Part shown: piece after piece, positions 22,474 through 24,876 of the stretch
Layout: each line of letters starts with the position of its first letter
Numbering within the stretch: position 1 is the first letter of the stretch
Origin: CAZNLL01 sp964573885
GTDB taxonomy: Bacteria; Desulfobacterota; DSM-4660; Desulfatiglandales; Desulfatiglandaceae
Direction of reading: 5' to 3'
DNA: 24,876 nucleotides
Assembly: GCA_964573885.1 (NCBI GenBank)
Contig: CAZNLL010000048.1
Location: 1-24,876 of the forward strand
Program-made: the position numbers and the translations under genes
The notes under the pieces: generated by a model
Database searches by the model: none
The model's input: only the letters and a program-made list of their open reading frames with translations
What the model was told of the DNA's origin: nothing

Positions 22474-23643
22474 ATGAATCTTATTGCCATTCTCGCCAAC
22501 CTGCGCTTCCAGGATGTGCTGGACATCCTCTTTTTGACGGTGGTGGCCTACCACCTCTACCTCTGGTTCAAGGGGAGCAAGGCCTTCAAGGCCTTGATAG
22601 GGCTCCTGGTCCTGGGCATGGTCTTCACCGCGGCCCGCACATGGGGCCTTTTCCTGACCACCTGGGTATTCCAGATCCTCTGGCAGGTCCTCATCATCCT
22701 GCTCATCATCCTCTTCCAGTCCGAGATCCGACAGGTCCTGGAACGGGTCAATCCCTTACAGGTCATAGGACTGCGAAGGTTATCCATGCCCGAAAAATGG
22801 ATCCCCCCCTTCACCAAGGCGGTCTTCTCTTTGGCCGCCCGAAAGACCGGTGCTTTGATCATTATTGAGCGACTGGACCGGGTCCGGGAGTGGATCACGG
22901 AGGGCCAGCCCCTGGAGGCGGAACCCAGTCTTGAAATCCTGACCAGCCTGTTTCAGAAAGACTCCCCCCTTCACGACGGGGCCGTGGTGATCCGGAAAGG
23001 ACACATCAGCGAGGTGGCCTGTTACCTGCCACTGAGCCCTGATGAAGGCCTTCCCAAGGAATGGGGGACCCGGCACCGGGCGGCCCTGGGCCTCTCTGAG
23101 CGGTGCGACGCCTGGGTGGTGGTCGTCTCTGAGGAACGGGGAGAGGTATCTCTGGCCAGGGCAGGGGAAATGGTGAACGTGGAAAACGAGACAAGGCTCT
23201 ATGACCTGATCCTGAAGGCGGTGGCCCCGGTCACGCCCGCCGAGAAGACGTGGTGGCAGAGGATTCGTTTCTTCTTTGTCCACCGGTGGAAGACCAAGCT
23301 GGGGACCCTGGCCCTGGTGAGCCTCCTCTGGCTCCTCCTGGCGGGACAGCAAGATGTGGAGGCCACCTTTCACGTGCCCTTGCAGACCGAGGGGGTGCCG
23401 GCCCGACTGGAGGTGATTGAACCCGCAGACCCGGGTATCAAGATCACCATCCGCGGGTTGCGCAAGGACGCGACCACATTGAATGAGAAAAATATCCTGG
23501 CCGAGATAGACCTGTCCATGGCCCATGCGGGCACCTGGACTATTCCCATTACAAGGCGCGCCATCCACCTGCCCAATGAGCGGCTCCAGGTGGTCAAGAT
23601 CGAACCGGCCAAAATGGAATTCACCCTTAAGAAGAAACCCTAA
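22474..23643 (+). CDS. cdaA: Diadenylate cyclase CdaA fused to a YbbR/CdaR-like domain
   Basis: 389 residues; a usual CdaA has about 270. Three N-terminal membrane helices (about 14-31, 38-54, 62-82) precede the DAC domain (about 95-245) with both catalytic motifs intact: D168-G-A170 and G198-T-R-H-R202. It joins two ATP into cyclic di-AMP. After the DAC domain comes a fourth membrane helix (about 278-291, LALVSLLWLLLAG) and a C-terminal beta-rich domain (about 297-386) with YbbR-like features. In Firmicutes that domain belongs to the separate regulator CdaR, encoded next to cdaA; here both are in one chain, with the YbbR part predicted outside the cell membrane. Twenty nt after glgA, so in the same operon as the glycosyltransferases. 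Confidence 0.92.
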   Translation: MNLIAILANLRFQDVLDILFLTVVAYHLYLWFKGSKAFKALIGLLVLGMVFTAARTWGLFLTTWVFQILWQVLIILLIILFQSEIRQVLERVNPLQVIGLRRLSMPEKWIPPFTKAVFSLAARKTGALIIIERLDRVREWITEGQPLEAEPSLEILTSLFQKDSPLHDGAVVIRKGHISEVACYLPLSPDEGLPKEWGTRHRAALGLSERCDAWVVVVSEERGEVSLARAGEMVNVENETRLYDLILKAVAPVTPAEKTWWQRIRFFFVHRWKTKLGTLALVSLLWLLLAGQQDVEATFHVPLQTEGVPARLEVIEPADPGIKITIRGLRKDATTLNEKNILAEIDLSMAHAGTWTIPITRRAIHLPNERLQVVKIEPAKMEFTLKKKP

Positions 23644-23697
23644 CCTTGAAACACTGGATAGGGCCCCGTTAATTCATCAAGGCCGGGGTGAGAGGAC

Positions 23698-24876
23698 ATG
23701 ACTAAGCACTCGAAGAGATTCGCAATCCTTTTTTTGTTTTTCATTATAAAGGCCCTTGTGGTCCTTGGCTCCGGCTCCCAGGCCCTGGGGGCCAACTGGA
23801 TCAAGATCGGCCTCTTGGAGGAGCCCAAGACGCTCAATATCTGGCTGGCCAGCGACGCCTGGTCCCGCAAGGTCCTGGGTCAGATCCATGATTCCCTTTA
23901 TATTCGAGAACCCAAGAACCTCACCCTCGTCCCCTGGCTCGCCCAGGGGGAGCCTGAATATGACAAGGCCGCGCTTTCTTACACCGTCACCCTGAGGCCG
24001 GCCCAGTGGTCGGACGGCTCCCCGGTCACGGCCCGGGATGTGGTCTTTACCGGGAAACTTATCAAGGCCCTCCGGGTTCCCGGTCATTATTCAAACTGGA
24101 ATTTCATCAAGGACATCCAGGCCCTGGACCAGAGGCGCATCCGATTCGTGCTGGAAGAACCCAAGGCCACCTTCCTCTCCAGGACCCTCACCACCCCGGT
24201 GGTTCAAAAGAAGCAATGGGCCGGACTGCTCCGGGAGGCCTCTCAGGCCACAAAACCCCTCAAGGCGTTACTCAACTTCAAGATGGAACGGCCGGTGGGG
24301 ACCGGACCCTTTGTTTTGAAGGAGTGGAAGCAGGGGGCCTATCTCTTTCTTGAAAAGAACAGACATTTCTTCGGCACAGGGAAAAAGATCGGGGGTCATG
24401 TGCTGGGGCCTTATGTGGACGGCATTGTTTTCAAATTTTTCGGCACCCCCGACGCCGCTATCCTGGCCCTAAAAAAGGGCAGCGTCGACTATTTCTGGTG
24501 GGGAATCCAGCCTGGATACATTGAAGATCTCCTAAAGGCTGGGGACATCCGTATCTTTTCCAGCCAGAAGAGCGCCCTTTACTACCTGGGCTTCAACCTG
24601 AGGAGAAGGCCCTTTGACGATCCCGCCCTCAGGCACGCCATGGCCACCATGGTTGACAAGCACTTTATCATAAAGAGGATTCTACAGGGTTATGCCATTG
24701 ACATGGATTCCGTGGTGCCGCCGGGGAACACCTTCTGGTATTGCCCGGACCTTCCCTCTTACGGTGAAGGGCTGTGCCGGGAGAGGCGCATCAGAAAGGC
24801 CTATGATATCCTCACTGCATTATTCGATGCTTTCATGAATGATTTTCTCTCCCGCCTAAATCACTACTTCAATGAA
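23698..24876 (+). CDS. ABC transporter substrate-binding protein, family 5 (peptide/nickel type), 3' end beyond window
   Basis: 393 codons to the right edge, still open. A signal peptide (about 1-31, ending SQALGA) has no lipobox cysteine, so the product is a soluble periplasmic protein. Family-5 features: GLLEEPKTLN near the mature N-terminus, YTVTLRPAQWSDGSPVTARDVVFT, PVGTGPFVLKEW and RRRPFDDPALRHAM, as in oligopeptide-, dipeptide- or nickel-binding proteins. The ligand is not predictable. It follows cdaA by 54 nt and may be the last gene of the operon or the first of a transport operon. The last ~66 bases are much poorer in G+C and read unlike the expected family sequence (see findings). 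Confidence 0.88.
   Translation, partial: MTKHSKRFAILFLFFIIKALVVLGSGSQALGANWIKIGLLEEPKTLNIWLASDAWSRKVLGQIHDSLYIREPKNLTLVPWLAQGEPEYDKAALSYTVTLRPAQWSDGSPVTARDVVFTGKLIKALRVPGHYSNWNFIKDIQALDQRRIRFVLEEPKATFLSRTLTTPVVQKKQWAGLLREASQATKPLKALLNFKMERPVGTGPFVLKEWKQGAYLFLEKNRHFFGTGKKIGGHVLGPYVDGIVFKFFGTPDAAILALKKGSVDYFWWGIQPGYIEDLLKAGDIRIFSSQKSALYYLGFNLRRRPFDDPALRHAMATMVDKHFIIKRILQGYAIDMDSVVPPGNTFWYCPDLPSYGEGLCRERRIRKAYDILTALFDAFMNDFLSRLNHYFNE

Overview
The window reads as a GC-rich chromosomal segment of a motile Gram-negative bacterium. It is most like a deltaproteobacterium (Desulfobacterota). The signs are a PocR/PAS hybrid histidine kinase, an NtrC-type regulator next to a sigma54-type promoter, a methyl-accepting chemotaxis protein behind a sigma28-type promoter, a CdaA-type diadenylate cyclase and small proteins of a type I associate with that group. 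The taxon is inferred from gene content; there is no marker gene to settle it.

Left part (1-7119, all minus strand). A large hybrid sensor kinase runs off the left edge. Behind it lies a tight three-gene operon read from right to left: a GT81-like glucosyl-3-phosphoglycerate synthase-type glycosyltransferase, an HAD phosphatase of the mannosyl-3-phosphoglycerate phosphatase family, and a second glycosyltransferase resembling mannosylglycerate synthase (GT78). This composition matches the phosphorylating route to glucosylglycerate or mannosylglucosylglycerate compatible solutes. The first gene has no ATG, GTG or TTG at its homology-supported start; an ATC sits there.

Middle (7120-16692). A divergent intergenic region carries a sigma70-type promoter for the minus operon and a sigma28-type promoter with a structured leader for the chemotaxis receptor. 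After the receptor's strong terminator come two copies of a ~105-bp repeat (about 93% identical, with imperfect terminal inverted repeats). They bracket an HD-domain gene, two small coiled-coil genes and a small membrane-protein gene. Next are a five-cysteine small protein and a sigma54-dependent activator with a degenerate receiver domain. A consensus -24/-12 promoter with candidate upstream activator sites then precedes a 93-aa protein and an acyltransferase-3 membrane protein. ATP-type PEP carboxykinase follows.

Right part (16826-24876, plus strand). A second, closely spaced operon begins behind a sigma70-type promoter: GT78-like glycosyltransferase, MOFRL-family glycerate 2-kinase, GT81-like glycosyltransferase, glycogen synthase, a diadenylate cyclase fused to a YbbR/CdaR-like domain, and a family-5 solute-binding protein cut by the window edge. 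Each of the two operons thus holds one copy of the same glycosyltransferase pair. The most interesting idea in the window is that they form a two-part glycosyl-glycerate system: one set makes the phosphorylated intermediate and its phosphatase product; the other adds glycerate recycling, glucan extension and c-di-AMP, a known regulator of osmolyte and potassium balance. The co-location is seen in the sequence; the functional coupling is inference.
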